The notes beneath the pieces were generated by a model. That model did not search any database. It saw nothing but the letters and a program-made list of their open reading frames with translations, and was not told the DNA's origin. Shown here piece after piece: positions 1-9,578 of a stretch of 64,000 nucleotides of DNA; the first letter of the stretch is position 1; every line of letters starts with the position of its first letter. Origin of the DNA: an uncultured Acetatifactor sp. Lineage in GTDB: Bacteria > Bacillota > Clostridia > Lachnospirales > Lachnospiraceae. Both the position numbers and the translations under genes were made by a program. Location of the stretch: NCBI GenBank assembly GCA_949840935.1, contig CATKXX010000010.1:18589-82588 (forward strand), given 5' to 3'.

Positions 1-429
1 GAACCACCTTACATACATGGGCATGGCAAAGCTCAGCATGGCGCTGACGGCCGCAGCAGCCACTCCTGAACTGCTCTTTCCCCTCCTCTGGGCAATGCGG
101 TCTATCAGAAAGAAGCTGACCAGAAAATTCAGCACGCTGAAAAGGCTGTTTGCCAAAGCCCCCGCTTCCTCCCAGGGCATTACCAGGATCCAGGCGCAGG
201 CTTTCACAGTCAGATGCCAGAGCAGATAAGGGCGCTCAAGCCATATCTTCTTCAAAGTTTCAAAGGTGAGATGCTCCGCCTGCCAGATATGGTCGTGGAT
301 ATCCACATAAGTATCGCTCTTAATCTCATTCAGCGTATATTTATACATGATCACAAATAGGACGGCCCCCAGGACTGCCGCTGCCGCATATTTTACCCTG
401 TTCTGATTCCTCTCCGCTCCTGTTTCCAT
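1..429 (-). CDS. Polytopic membrane protein, N-terminal part (runs off left edge)
   Basis: First 143 codons of a gene whose frame stays open to base 1, so the C-terminus is outside the window. A hydrophobic segment lies at about residues 13-29, followed by a loop with an HDH motif (45-47), then further hydrophobic segments at about 78-110 and 120-140. The layout resembles the other large membrane proteins of the locus, many of which have an acidic or His motif just after the first helix, but no family is assigned. An in-frame TAA at 442-444 just upstream makes ATG 429 the first possible ATG; its Shine-Dalgarno is weak (AAAGGA about 15 nt away). It is the last visible gene of block D. Confidence 0.72.
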   Translation of the reverse strand, partial: METGAERNQNRVKYAAAAVLGAVLFVIMYKYTLNEIKSDTYVDIHDHIWQAEHLTFETLKKIWLERPYLLWHLTVKACAWILVMPWEEAGALANSLFSVLNFLVSFFLIDRIAQRRGKSSSGVAAAAVSAMLSFAMPMYVRWF

Positions 430-482
430 ATGCCAAGACTCTTATCCTTTCCGTACTTTTTATCCCGTAGTATCTGTTCCGT

Positions 483-2501
483 CTATCCCTGTATTTTCAG
501 GGAATAGTCGCTTCTGTCAAGGGAGAAATTCGGATTGTAATAGGGATCCCCCGCCTCCAGCACAGCTTTCCATTTCCGGCGGAATTTCTCCGATTCCCGA
601 TTGTACCGCTCCGCCTTCTCCCCATTGTCGTCCAGCCCCCGGGAGACGGATTCATAATGGAACAGCTCCGCAAAGGGAGTGAATACATTCAACAGCCCCT
701 TCTCCCGCAGCTTCAGGCAGAAATCCACATCATTCAGCGATATGGCAAAGCCCTCGTCCAGTCCGCCCACCTCCTCATAGAGGTTCTTCTTTACCAGCAG
801 ACAGGCCCCTGTCACAGCCGTGACATCCTGGGCATAGCAGAGCCTTCCCATATACCCCAGGTTCTGCCGGTGCTGTTTATAATGGGTATGGCCCGCCGTC
901 CGGTGAGCCCCCAGGCCGATCACTACCCCTGCATGTTGGATCGTCTTATCTCCGTAGTAGAGCTTGGCGCCCACCGCCCCCACATCCTCTCTCTGGGCGT
1001 ACATCAGAAGCTCCTCCATCCAGTTGACGGTGATGACCTCCGTGTCGTTGTTCAACAGCAGGACGTACTCGCCTGTGGCGTATTTTACGCCCAGATTATT
1101 CACCGAGGAATAATTAAAACCTCCCCGGAAGGTGACGACCACAATCCTCCCGTCGCCGCTGCGTTGTATTTCCCCATCCCCCTCATAGGGGAATCCCAGA
1201 AGCTGTGTATAATAATCCCTGATCTCCTGCGTGGAGCTGTTGTTCTCCACGATCACAATCTCAAAATTGTCATAGGTGGATTTTTCCAGTACCGAGGACA
1301 CACATCTGCGCAGATTCTCCACATGATCCCTGTTGGCAATGATCACGGAAACCTTCGGCGTCCCAAGGATCTGGTAACGGATGCGGAAGATCGTCTCAAA
1401 GGCCCTGGTGCTCTCGATCTTAAAATGGTCGAAGCCATGCTTCCTCAGATGCTCCGCCACCGCCCCCTTCGCCGCCTCGATGGCATAGGGCTTCGCCTCG
1501 ATGCCGGAGGCCACGCTTCCCGCATGGCTGCGCCAGTAATACATGAGCCTGGGCACGTGTACCACCTTTTTCGCATTGTCCGTCAGACGCAGGATCATGT
1601 CGTGATCCTGGCTGCCGTCAAATTTCGGGCGGAACAGCTCGCTGCCGTCCAGAAGCTCCCTGGCAAACACGCTGAAATGGCAGATGTAATTATTGGCCCG
1701 GAGATTATCCGGGGAGTAATCCGGCTTAAAGTGCATGGTCAGCATATGGTTGATATCGCCGCTCTTAAAGGTGGTCTCATCGCAATAGAGATAATCCGCA
1801 TCCTGCTCGTTGACAGCCTTCACATATTCATAGAGCACGCTGGGATGCAGGATATCATCCTGATCCAGAAGCCCGATAAACTCTCCCGTGGCCATGGCCA
1901 GACAGGCGTTTGTGTTCCCCGCAATGCCGCTGTTTCGCTCCAGCTTCCGGTATACCACCCTCCCGCCGGACTTTTCCACATACTCTCTGCAGATCTCCTC
2001 TATATAGCCATGCGCCGCATCGGAGCCGTCCGCCAGGCACAGCTCCCAATTCTCATAGGTCTGGTTCATCACGGATTCCAGCATCTCAATCTGAAATTCC
2101 CTCGGATTATTCCAGAGAGGCACCAGGATGCTGATCTTCGGCATCCGCGGAAACACGGCAGCCCTCTCCGCAGCCGCCTGCTCCGGCGAAGGAAAGCTCT
2201 CTGTACCAAACTGCCGCATAGCCTTCCTCTCCCGCTTCTTGTAATCCAGTTTGTGAAGTACCCCCCTGGGGCCGCCGCAGTTCGCCAGCCGGTCCTTCTG
2301 GCGGATCAGCCAGTGCACGCAGCTGCGCAGTGGCTTGCTCAGCTTCCACAGAGGATTCTTTTTGATCCGGTTCAGCTTCCATTCCAATTCTTCGTTTTTT
2401 GCTTCCAGATCAGCCACCCGTGCCGCCAGGTCGGCGCATTTCAAATGTTCCTGCTCATATGCCTCTCTGTAGTCTGTCGTCTCTGTCATAATGTCCCCCA
2501 C
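483..2501 (-). CDS. Tandem-domain family 2 glycosyltransferase
   Basis: A 672-residue cytoplasmic protein with a predicted coiled coil at about residues 12-48, a basic stretch, then two GT-A (GT2) domains. Domain 1 (about 122-330) starts ISILVPLWNN and has an intact DQDD metal site at 213-216. Domain 2 (about 382-640) starts PKVSVIIANRD and has NNDTE at 484-488. Two catalytic domains in one chain are typical of enzymes that add two linkages of a repeat unit, so this is a likely main-chain polymerising or priming transferase. It follows another tandem-domain transferase with only 3 nt between stop and start. The called start is GTG 2501; ATG 2489, preceded by GTGGGGGA, is an alternative. The sugar specificity cannot be read from sequence. 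Confidence 0.9.
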   Translation of the reverse strand: MGDIMTETTDYREAYEQEHLKCADLAARVADLEAKNEELEWKLNRIKKNPLWKLSKPLRSCVHWLIRQKDRLANCGGPRGVLHKLDYKKRERKAMRQFGTESFPSPEQAAAERAAVFPRMPKISILVPLWNNPREFQIEMLESVMNQTYENWELCLADGSDAAHGYIEEICREYVEKSGGRVVYRKLERNSGIAGNTNACLAMATGEFIGLLDQDDILHPSVLYEYVKAVNEQDADYLYCDETTFKSGDINHMLTMHFKPDYSPDNLRANNYICHFSVFARELLDGSELFRPKFDGSQDHDMILRLTDNAKKVVHVPRLMYYWRSHAGSVASGIEAKPYAIEAAKGAVAEHLRKHGFDHFKIESTRAFETIFRIRYQILGTPKVSVIIANRDHVENLRRCVSSVLEKSTYDNFEIVIVENNSSTQEIRDYYTQLLGFPYEGDGEIQRSGDGRIVVVTFRGGFNYSSVNNLGVKYATGEYVLLLNNDTEVITVNWMEELLMYAQREDVGAVGAKLYYGDKTIQHAGVVIGLGAHRTAGHTHYKQHRQNLGYMGRLCYAQDVTAVTGACLLVKKNLYEEVGGLDEGFAISLNDVDFCLKLREKGLLNVFTPFAELFHYESVSRGLDDNGEKAERYNRESEKFRRKWKAVLEAGDPYYNPNFSLDRSDYSLKIQG

Positions 2502-2504
2502 TTC

Positions 2505-4538
2505 TCACAATACCTCCAGGAAACGGTTCGACCAGTTCATCAGCCCCGCTCCCGTGATCCGGTGCTTCACTGCCACACCGACCCGGTACCTCCCCGGCGG
2601 AAGCAGATTTGCCTTCAGCCTCACATGGAATCCGCATAAGCCCACATTTACCTGATCCGGCATATTTTCCACAAGATCAGGCCTATATTGTTCGCTTAAC
2701 GGAATGACCAGCGCTCCGCTGGGCCCCCGGAACCATTCATCTGCCTCCGGTGAAAATACCTCCGACACCTTTTTCAGCATAAGGCTTTTGTCGTAACACG
2801 CGTTATTATCTCCCAGCACCGCCGCCCAGCCGCAGACTCCTTCCGGCTGCACCGTTTCGATGCGCACCATGACGCACTCGTCCCGGCGATGGTCATACAA
2901 CGTCTTTTCCACCAGGAATTTATCATATTCCTGCACAGCATTTCCCATAACCTGACAGGCCGGGCGGATTTTCGTGTCCAGCCCCTCCCTGCTAAAATGT
3001 ACGGAAAAGTAGGGATCCTTCCCCACCAGCCCCGGGTGCCTCTCATACAGCTTCTCCCGCTCCTCCAGAAGGCGTTCCAGCTTTTCCACCGACTCATCTT
3101 CCCCCCTGCTCAGGGATTCATGATGGTATGCGTAACAACCGTTCATGCATACGTTGTGGTATCCCGTCTCATACAGGGTAAAACACAGATCCACATCATT
3201 AAATGCCACCTGTAATTCTTCTGAAAAGCCTCCTGCCTCCCGGAATCTGTCACGCCCTGTCATTAAGCAGGCGGCAGTCACTGCCAGATAATTTACATTT
3301 CCGTGGTACGTGTAACCATACGCCTCCCCGTCCTCCAGAAACTGCAGCTTGTGCACCGGCCCCATGGGAAGATTGGTGATGCCCATATGCTGGATCCTTT
3401 CCGACCCGGGATAGTACAGCTTCATCCCCACCGCACCTGTATACGGCCTTGACGCCAGGGACGCCATCTGTCCTATACAGCCCGGTACCGCCAGCTCCAC
3501 ATCATCATTCAGGAACAGCAGGAAACGGCCCCTGGCCGCCTCCGCCCCCAGGTTACACATCCGGGAGAAATTGAATTCCATGGGCCGGTACAGGTAAGAG
3601 GCCTCCACTGTCCCACAGGACAGTTCTCTGATCAGCTTTTCCGCTCTCTCCCGGTTTTCCTCCTGGCTTCCGTTGTCCACCACGACCATTTCCAGTCTCA
3701 GCCCCTCTGCCGTGTTTATCACAGCCCTGAGGCATTTCTCCAGAAGCTCCACATGATCCCTGGAAGGGATGATCACGGAGACTGCCGGGCCTTCGGAAGG
3801 CCCGGCGGCGCCCTCCTCGTCTTCCCGGCAAAATGCCTCCGAAAGCTCCCCGGCGCCCTCCTCCCCGGCCCCCCGGTAAAATGCCTCCGAAAGCTCCCCG
3901 GCACGCTCCTGCAGGCAGGGTAATGGCTGGCGGTACCGCGCCTGCTCCTCCAGGCTCCCGCAGTGGAACAGGATCTGAGCCACATGCCCTATGCTGCGGG
4001 CACCTTTCTCATAGCCTCCCGCCACTTCCACGCAATATCGTATCCACCGGGCATACGCAGGAAAATCCGCCGCCAGCAGGTCATTTCCCTTTACGGTGTA
4101 CCACAGGGTATCCCTGCCGGCAGCTTCCCTCACCCTGGCAAAAAAGTCTTTCCGCATGGCCACAATGCTTCCGAAATAAAAGCAGCTGTCCAGCACATCT
4201 GGGGACCAGTCCGGCTTAAAATCAGGGAAACAGGCCTTCCCCTTCTCCTCCCGAACATCCTCATCCCCATACAAAAGCTGTACTTCAGGGTGCTGCATAA
4301 AATAACATATGATGCTTTTTCTGGCATATGAAGTCAGCGTCCCCCTGGCCACACAGAGGAACACATAGTCGCCGTCCTCTGTCTCCCCCGGCAGGCACGC
4401 TTCGTTCTCCTCCTGCCACAAAAGGGCCTGCTGTTCCAGCCATTGGCCATAGCTGCCCCTCTTTTTAGCCAGAAGAAGCTTATACCGCATATTATCCTTT
4501 TGTGAAAGCAGCTGTTTCGCCAGTTTCCTGATATCCAA
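2505..4538 (-). CDS. Family 2 glycosyltransferase with a truncated first GT-A domain
   Basis: A 677-residue protein. The first domain (about residues 55-200) contains only the second half of a GT-A fold: YVFLCVARG stands where a DxD site is expected, followed by GDED and FKPDWSPD. The usual N-terminal nucleotide-binding half is missing, so this domain is probably inactive. A low-complexity acidic linker (about 205-255) contains a doubled GELSEAF motif. The second GT-A domain starts AVSVIIPSRDH and has LNDDVE, so it looks active. The C-terminal ~120 residues are of unknown fold. It starts at TTG 4538 behind GGAGG with 8-nt spacing and is tightly linked to the next transferase, suggesting both act on the same glycan. 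Confidence 0.87.
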   Translation of the reverse strand: MDIRKLAKQLLSQKDNMRYKLLLAKKRGSYGQWLEQQALLWQEENEACLPGETEDGDYVFLCVARGTLTSYARKSIICYFMQHPEVQLLYGDEDVREEKGKACFPDFKPDWSPDVLDSCFYFGSIVAMRKDFFARVREAAGRDTLWYTVKGNDLLAADFPAYARWIRYCVEVAGGYEKGARSIGHVAQILFHCGSLEEQARYRQPLPCLQERAGELSEAFYRGAGEEGAGELSEAFCREDEEGAAGPSEGPAVSVIIPSRDHVELLEKCLRAVINTAEGLRLEMVVVDNGSQEENRERAEKLIRELSCGTVEASYLYRPMEFNFSRMCNLGAEAARGRFLLFLNDDVELAVPGCIGQMASLASRPYTGAVGMKLYYPGSERIQHMGITNLPMGPVHKLQFLEDGEAYGYTYHGNVNYLAVTAACLMTGRDRFREAGGFSEELQVAFNDVDLCFTLYETGYHNVCMNGCYAYHHESLSRGEDESVEKLERLLEEREKLYERHPGLVGKDPYFSVHFSREGLDTKIRPACQVMGNAVQEYDKFLVEKTLYDHRRDECVMVRIETVQPEGVCGWAAVLGDNNACYDKSLMLKKVSEVFSPEADEWFRGPSGALVIPLSEQYRPDLVENMPDQVNVGLCGFHVRLKANLLPPGRYRVGVAVKHRITGAGLMNWSNRFLEVL

Positions 4539-4559
4539 GCTTCCGTCCTCCGGCTGTCC

Positions 4560-6617
4560 TCAGATCAGCCTCTTTACCGCCTCCGCCATGTCGCGCGCCA
4601 TCTCCTGTGACAGCCTTACTATCTCCATGCGGATGTGGAGGGTGTTTTCCGCGCTGCGGTTTAACCTTGTCATGTCAATATTGATATTGGGATCCTCTGT
4701 GGGAAAAATATAAGTACCGGGCTTCGCCACCCTGCCGTTTACCAGGACATTCTTTTTCTTCTTATCCAGGGGCACGGCCTCCCCGTTCAATGTCAGCTCC
4801 AGAAGCCTTACCATACAGGCTTCCATGGCAGGGTCTATGCGCAGCATCCTTACGTCCCCGCTCACCTTCAGCTCCAGCTCGATCAGGTTCTCCCCCCGGC
4901 AGGCATCCTGCACAAAATAAGATCCCTCCTCGCTGAAGCCCTTCCCCTTATCTTCATAGACCTGGACACGGCTCACACTCTCGGAATCCTGGTATCTGTC
5001 AATCCACTTCAGGGGCGTCAGCACACGTTTTCCGATCATCTCGCGCATTTCTGCCATAGCAAGACGGTTTCCGGTGACAAATTTCTGAAAGCCCCTCTCC
5101 TGCTCCCTGAAATTTTCCGCATCCTCCTCCGTAATCTGCAGCTCCTCCAGAATCCTGTCAAGCTTCAGCTTATTCCGCTTCTCGTCCTCCAGCAGATAGC
5201 AGTATATAGCGCGGAAGGCCAGCTCCTTGACGCTGATGGGCTTGCCGAAGGTCCATTCATAGTCGATCAGCGTCCACTTATCCCTGCTCACCAGGATATT
5301 TGCGAAGATCAGGTCAAAGTCCGCCACCGGATAATCGCTGTTATACCCAACCCTCTCCACATACTCCCTGAAGAACCTGTGAAAGCCTTCCAGGTCATCC
5401 CTTTCCAGGCATTTATCCATCAGCTCCGAAAGCGGGATTCCCAGCACAAATTCAAACTGTGCATACAGCTCGTCCCCCTTCTCCTCCAGGGTACATTTAT
5501 TGATCTCGATATTGCCTCCCTGATATTTCTCCTCCAAATTCTCATAGGCCAGCGCCATCCCCCTGATATGTTCCCTGGCGGCCCCGCTCATGGGATACTT
5601 CCGGACGCTGATGCTCCCTTGCGCGTCCCTGCTGATCTCCGTTTTAATGGCGTACTCCGGGGCGCGGTCATTGGAATATTTCACATACTTTATGTCGAAG
5701 CCCTGCCCGATCACGGCGAGATAGGAATTGGCAAACACAGAAAACAGCCCCTCCTCCACCACCCCGTCAAAGGCGTTCTTTTCGTCAAAGAGCATCATCC
5801 TGTCCCGGTCAAAATTGCGTATATTATTGGCCAGCTCCCCCTTCCCCGGCAGATAGTCGTCGCTGTACAATGTAGTCATAAACTTATAGTCGGGATAGGG
5901 ATAATAAAAATGATATTGCGATATCCCGCATCTGCGGAAGAGCTTCTCAAGCCCCTTTCTTCCGAATGTCTTCACGCTGTCACCGGAGCTGTAATTCTCA
6001 ATCCCCGAAAAATACGTCCCCAGGTGATCCTCCCTGCAGCCCGCAAAATATTTCATTCCATACTTGTTTTCAATGGCAATGACCATTCTGCCGCCCTCAT
6101 TCAGATGCGGCAGGAGAAGCCTCAGGAAATCCTCATACGGCCTGTCTCCCCCGATATAGCTCTGGCCATACTCAAAGACACCCACGAGAAAGATGTAATC
6201 AAAATCCTTCGGCAGGCCAGGCTCAATATCAATAAAATTGCCCACATGGATGGTCACATTCCCACATTCGCTGTGGCGGTAAGCGTTGATCAGGCTTCTC
6301 TTTTTCGACAGCTCCACGCAGGTAACGCTTTCCGCCTTCCTTGACAGCATACCTGTGACCGCCCCGCATCCGCTGCCCACCTCCAGCACCCTGTCGCTCT
6401 TTTTCAGTGGGATCCAATCCACGATATTTTCCCGCAGAGGGGACAGATGGTACAGGACGGGCCAGCTCTTCCTCTCCTCGATCACCCCCGCATACTCGAT
6501 GGGGGAAAGCTTTTTCACAATATCCAGCAGCTCGTCCTCCACTGCTCCGTCACAGTAAAGATCCTCCCCGGAATAGTTACTGTAATCCAATTTAACCCTG
6601 CCAATCTTCTCTAACAT
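4560..6617 (-). CDS. Methyltransferase fused to kinase-like domain; WbdD-type chain terminator candidate
   Basis: 685 residues. The N-terminal third is a class I SAM methyltransferase, with the glycine-rich motif VLEVGSGCG at 77-85 and an acidic residue (E102) ending strand 2. The middle (about 320-480) has features of a protein-kinase/APH fold: VRK with K340, a hinge-like segment near 387-400, a catalytic-loop-like DFDLIFAN (D435 and N440, the normal D-x4-N spacing), and IDYEW with D452 where the second metal-binding Asp belongs. The last ~180 residues look beta-rich. In E. coli O9a, WbdD is a methyltransferase plus kinase that caps the O-chain and sets its length, and its gene lies beside wzm/wzt, as here. 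The domain reading is mine; the WbdD-like role is inference. ATG 6617 follows GAGG. Confidence 0.8.
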   Translation of the reverse strand: MLEKIGRVKLDYSNYSGEDLYCDGAVEDELLDIVKKLSPIEYAGVIEERKSWPVLYHLSPLRENIVDWIPLKKSDRVLEVGSGCGAVTGMLSRKAESVTCVELSKKRSLINAYRHSECGNVTIHVGNFIDIEPGLPKDFDYIFLVGVFEYGQSYIGGDRPYEDFLRLLLPHLNEGGRMVIAIENKYGMKYFAGCREDHLGTYFSGIENYSSGDSVKTFGRKGLEKLFRRCGISQYHFYYPYPDYKFMTTLYSDDYLPGKGELANNIRNFDRDRMMLFDEKNAFDGVVEEGLFSVFANSYLAVIGQGFDIKYVKYSNDRAPEYAIKTEISRDAQGSISVRKYPMSGAAREHIRGMALAYENLEEKYQGGNIEINKCTLEEKGDELYAQFEFVLGIPLSELMDKCLERDDLEGFHRFFREYVERVGYNSDYPVADFDLIFANILVSRDKWTLIDYEWTFGKPISVKELAFRAIYCYLLEDEKRNKLKLDRILEELQITEEDAENFREQERGFQKFVTGNRLAMAEMREMIGKRVLTPLKWIDRYQDSESVSRVQVYEDKGKGFSEEGSYFVQDACRGENLIELELKVSGDVRMLRIDPAMEACMVRLLELTLNGEAVPLDKKKKNVLVNGRVAKPGTYIFPTEDPNINIDMTRLNRSAENTLHIRMEIVRLSQEMARDMAEAVKRLI

Positions 6618-6652
6618 TTCTTACCTCACAAATAGTCTTCTCTTTGCTTTCT

Positions 6653-7954
6653 CTACTCTGCGGCTGTCACCCTCACCACAGAATCCATGTCGTAAAAGCC
6701 CACCGTATTCTTGTCGGAAACTACGGTGATATTGACGGCGTCATACAGCCTGTGGTAGACCTCGAAGGTATCGCCGTCATAACCCGTAACGCCCAGGGAG
6801 ATCAGATATTCCCCGCCCTGGAGGCTCATGCTCTGGGTAAATGTGATATCTTTTACCTGCCCCGGCTCCGCGCTGTCCAGATACGCCTTTTCAATCATGG
6901 AATTCGTCCCCGTAATTTCCGTACCCGTCACATTTTTGAAGGAAAAGGCAAAAATGGGCGCCGGCACATGATCCGTAAACCGGACGCGCATATGGACTGT
7001 AAACTCGCTGCCCTTGATGATGGCAGTGGTGCGCACCCCCCTGTCGTCCGTAATGTAATATTCTTCGATCAGCGCCTGCCTCGTACCATATTCCAACACA
7101 TCGGGATTGACCCCGGAAGCCTTCCTTGCGGCCTCCTGCAGTTCCTCATCCCCCAGCAGGCCTCTCTCCTCCGGGTGTCCGGGAAGCTCGTACTGCCCCA
7201 CCAGCACGCGCTTATACGCATCGATCATCTCCTTGGGAGATCCTTCTCCGAGAAGCTCTCCCTTGTTCAGCAGGAATACCCTGTCACAGTATTTGCTGAT
7301 ACTGCCAAGGTCATGGCTGACGAAGACGATGGTCTTACCCATTTTCTTAAATTCCTCGAATTTATGGTAGCATTTCGCCTGGAAAAAGACATCCCCCACA
7401 GACAGGGCCTCGTCCACGATCAGGATCTCCGGCTCAATGTTAATGGCCACCGCAAAGGCCAGGCGCACGAACATCCCGCTGGAATAAGTCTTTACCGGCT
7501 GATATACATAATCCCCGATATCCGCAAATTCCAGGATCTTAGGAAGCTTCTTATCGATCTCCTTCTCGGAAAAGCCCATCATGGTGCCGTTCAGATAGAC
7601 ATTCTCTATGCCATTGTACTCCATGTTAAAGCCTGCACCAAGCTCCAGCAGCGCGGAGATGCGCCCCTCCACATGAACCTCCCCGGAGGTGGGGCTGAGC
7701 ACCCCTGTAATGATCTTCAGGATCGTGGATTTTCCGGAACCGTTGGTGCCTATGATCCCCACCGTCTCACCCTTTCGGATCTCCAGATTAACGCCGTTTA
7801 GAGCATAATGCAGCTTATGCACCTGCTTTCTTCCAAATCCAAAAGCCTCCTTCATGCGATCCTTGGGCTTGTCGTATAGCTTATATATTTTGACCAGCCC
7901 GCTGACCCGGATTGCAGGACTCTCCTCCTGCCTTTTATTCCCTGTTTCTCCCAT
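6653..7954 (-). CDS. wzt: ABC transporter ATPase for polysaccharide export (Wzt type)
   Basis: 433 residues. The nucleotide-binding domain spans about residues 15-265, with Walker A GTNGSGKST (69-77), the ELGAGF/NG segment typical of Wzt/TagH, signature YSSGM (157-161), Walker B ILIVDE (177-182) and a switch His in FVSHD. A ~140-residue C-terminal extension (about 290-433, ending in beta-rich sequence) corresponds to the Wzt carbohydrate-binding domain, which in characterised systems reads the modified non-reducing end of the chain before export. Its downstream neighbour is the methyltransferase/kinase fusion that could make such a cap. The partner permease Wzm is two genes upstream on the same strand. 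ATG 7954 follows AAGGA. Confidence 0.94.
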   Translation of the reverse strand: MGETGNKRQEESPAIRVSGLVKIYKLYDKPKDRMKEAFGFGRKQVHKLHYALNGVNLEIRKGETVGIIGTNGSGKSTILKIITGVLSPTSGEVHVEGRISALLELGAGFNMEYNGIENVYLNGTMMGFSEKEIDKKLPKILEFADIGDYVYQPVKTYSSGMFVRLAFAVAINIEPEILIVDEALSVGDVFFQAKCYHKFEEFKKMGKTIVFVSHDLGSISKYCDRVFLLNKGELLGEGSPKEMIDAYKRVLVGQYELPGHPEERGLLGDEELQEAARKASGVNPDVLEYGTRQALIEEYYITDDRGVRTTAIIKGSEFTVHMRVRFTDHVPAPIFAFSFKNVTGTEITGTNSMIEKAYLDSAEPGQVKDITFTQSMSLQGGEYLISLGVTGYDGDTFEVYHRLYDAVNITVVSDKNTVGFYDMDSVVRVTAAE

Positions 7955-7974
7955 GGCATCCTTCCATCCGCCGC

Positions 7975-9525
7975 CTAACTGTTGCCGTTTTCATTCACGC
8001 TCCGACAATAGACAGCCTCCTTATTATACCACCTTGCAATGGCCTGATTCTCCTCTCTGCCCGCATTTTCCGACAGATCCCCTATGCGCAGGAACCAGGG
8101 CCGGAAATGATAGGCATCCACCACCACTTTGTCACCGCCGTTTTTGATCTTTTCCACTCTGGCGAGGTATTCCTTGTGATATTCATTGGCTTCTCCGGTG
8201 TGAATATAGTAGTAGGCCCCGTAAGAGGAGTAGTTTCCCGCCTGATTCTTCTCCAGGGAAAAGGCTGACAGCAGCAATACCCCTATCATCAGATAGAATC
8301 TCAGGGGATTTCTTTCCAGTCCCAGTCCCACAGCCTTTTCAACCCGCTTCCAGGCATTATGAAATCTCGGCGGATTTTGTGCTTCCTGAAGCTTTCTGCA
8401 TACCCAGCCCGTCCAGTAGACGAAATTGATGATAAACAACAGCTGATACGTTATTTTCACAGCGTTTAATGTCCTGTCAAAGCCTCCGTGGCCCAGCACA
8501 TAGAGGGTGGGCGTAAAGCCTGCGGCATACAGACAGAAGGACCATGCAAGGAGCAGCCCCGGATACCGAAACCGCAGCGGCCGCTTTCTGACCACATTCC
8601 GCACTACGGGCCAGGCCAGCAGCATCATGATCAGCATTGCCGGGCCGGTGAATTCCCACAGGTGGTCAAACGCCTCCTTAAAGGAAAACAGAACCGCCGC
8701 AGCCGGCGCCATCCCGCTGCCCAAAGCCTCTCCCCGCACACTGTTTCCCGGCGCGGATGCGGATACATAGAAGCAAAAGCCATAGACCAGCAGAGAGGGA
8801 ATCATCAGCAGCGCTTTTCTCCTGCGCAGGCATACCCCCAGCGCCAGAATCGACAGCCCCATCAACAGCCCCTGGAGCGCCGTCACATAATTGGCCCCGC
8901 CTGCCAGCACGGCCCCCGCCAGCGACCAGGCCGCTGAAACAGCGATGACTCCCTTCCTTCTGTCCGTCAACAGCCTGATCCAGGATGCGATCAGCAGCAG
9001 GAGAAATGAATGCATTCCCACATAGTGAACACCGCCGTTATACCAGTAGAATCCCTGCTGCGCTGATGAGATAAATTCCACCACCACGATAGTGACCACC
9101 ACCTGCAGCACAATACCGTTTATCCTGTCGCTTTTCAGCACGTTTCGCACCAGTTCCCTGGTCAACATCCATGTGGAGAAGGTAAGGATCAATATCAGGA
9201 ATACGGGGCCCCAGAAATAATACTGTTCTCCCCATACCGAGGGCACCAGCGACATAAAGAAGATGGAGGAAAAGGTTCCCTGCCATGCGTACCACTGGAC
9301 TCTGAGACAGTAGACAGCGCCGCTGACCGCGCTTGAAATGCTCCTGTTCACACCCAGAAAATCTTTCACAAACTGTCCGTAATTATAGTCGTCATACCAC
9401 GGTATGGCATATATGGTCAGCCGCAGCAGAGGCACCAGCAAAAGCAGCAGGGCACACACAGCCAGCGCTGCCACAATTCTCATATCCGGTTCCCAATTCA
9501 AGATTTGTTTCAGTCGTTCCTTCAT
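7975..9525 (-). CDS. Polytopic membrane protein, DUF6056-like
   Basis: 516 residues with about ten hydrophobic segments. The first helix (about 17-38) is followed by an extracytoplasmic WYDDYNYG motif, the hallmark I associate with DUF6056 proteins of Clostridia polysaccharide loci; acidic pairs after helix 1 are typical of GT-C glycosyltransferases that use polyprenyl-linked sugars. The C-terminal ~90 residues form a soluble domain. It lies between wzm and wzt, an unusual place for a third gene, suggesting that it acts on the same exported chain. It ends with TAG 21 nt before the wzt start. Function not demonstrated; a GT-C-like transferase is an inference. Confidence 0.8.
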   Translation of the reverse strand: MKERLKQILNWEPDMRIVAALAVCALLLLLVPLLRLTIYAIPWYDDYNYGQFVKDFLGVNRSISSAVSGAVYCLRVQWYAWQGTFSSIFFMSLVPSVWGEQYYFWGPVFLILILTFSTWMLTRELVRNVLKSDRINGIVLQVVVTIVVVEFISSAQQGFYWYNGGVHYVGMHSFLLLLIASWIRLLTDRRKGVIAVSAAWSLAGAVLAGGANYVTALQGLLMGLSILALGVCLRRRKALLMIPSLLVYGFCFYVSASAPGNSVRGEALGSGMAPAAAVLFSFKEAFDHLWEFTGPAMLIMMLLAWPVVRNVVRKRPLRFRYPGLLLAWSFCLYAAGFTPTLYVLGHGGFDRTLNAVKITYQLLFIINFVYWTGWVCRKLQEAQNPPRFHNAWKRVEKAVGLGLERNPLRFYLMIGVLLLSAFSLEKNQAGNYSSYGAYYYIHTGEANEYHKEYLARVEKIKNGGDKVVVDAYHFRPWFLRIGDLSENAGREENQAIARWYNKEAVYCRSVNENGNS

Positions 9526-9578
9526 ATCGGATCACCTTACCTTTCTGTCTCAAACAAACCAAAGCTGTCAAATTTCTC

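Noticed and set aside
657..2639. A 660-codon rightward open frame opposite the tandem glycosyltransferase gene
   Set aside because: It is the antisense shadow of a G+C-rich gene with clear GT2 motifs; its product is His/Leu/Gln-rich with no recognisable domain.
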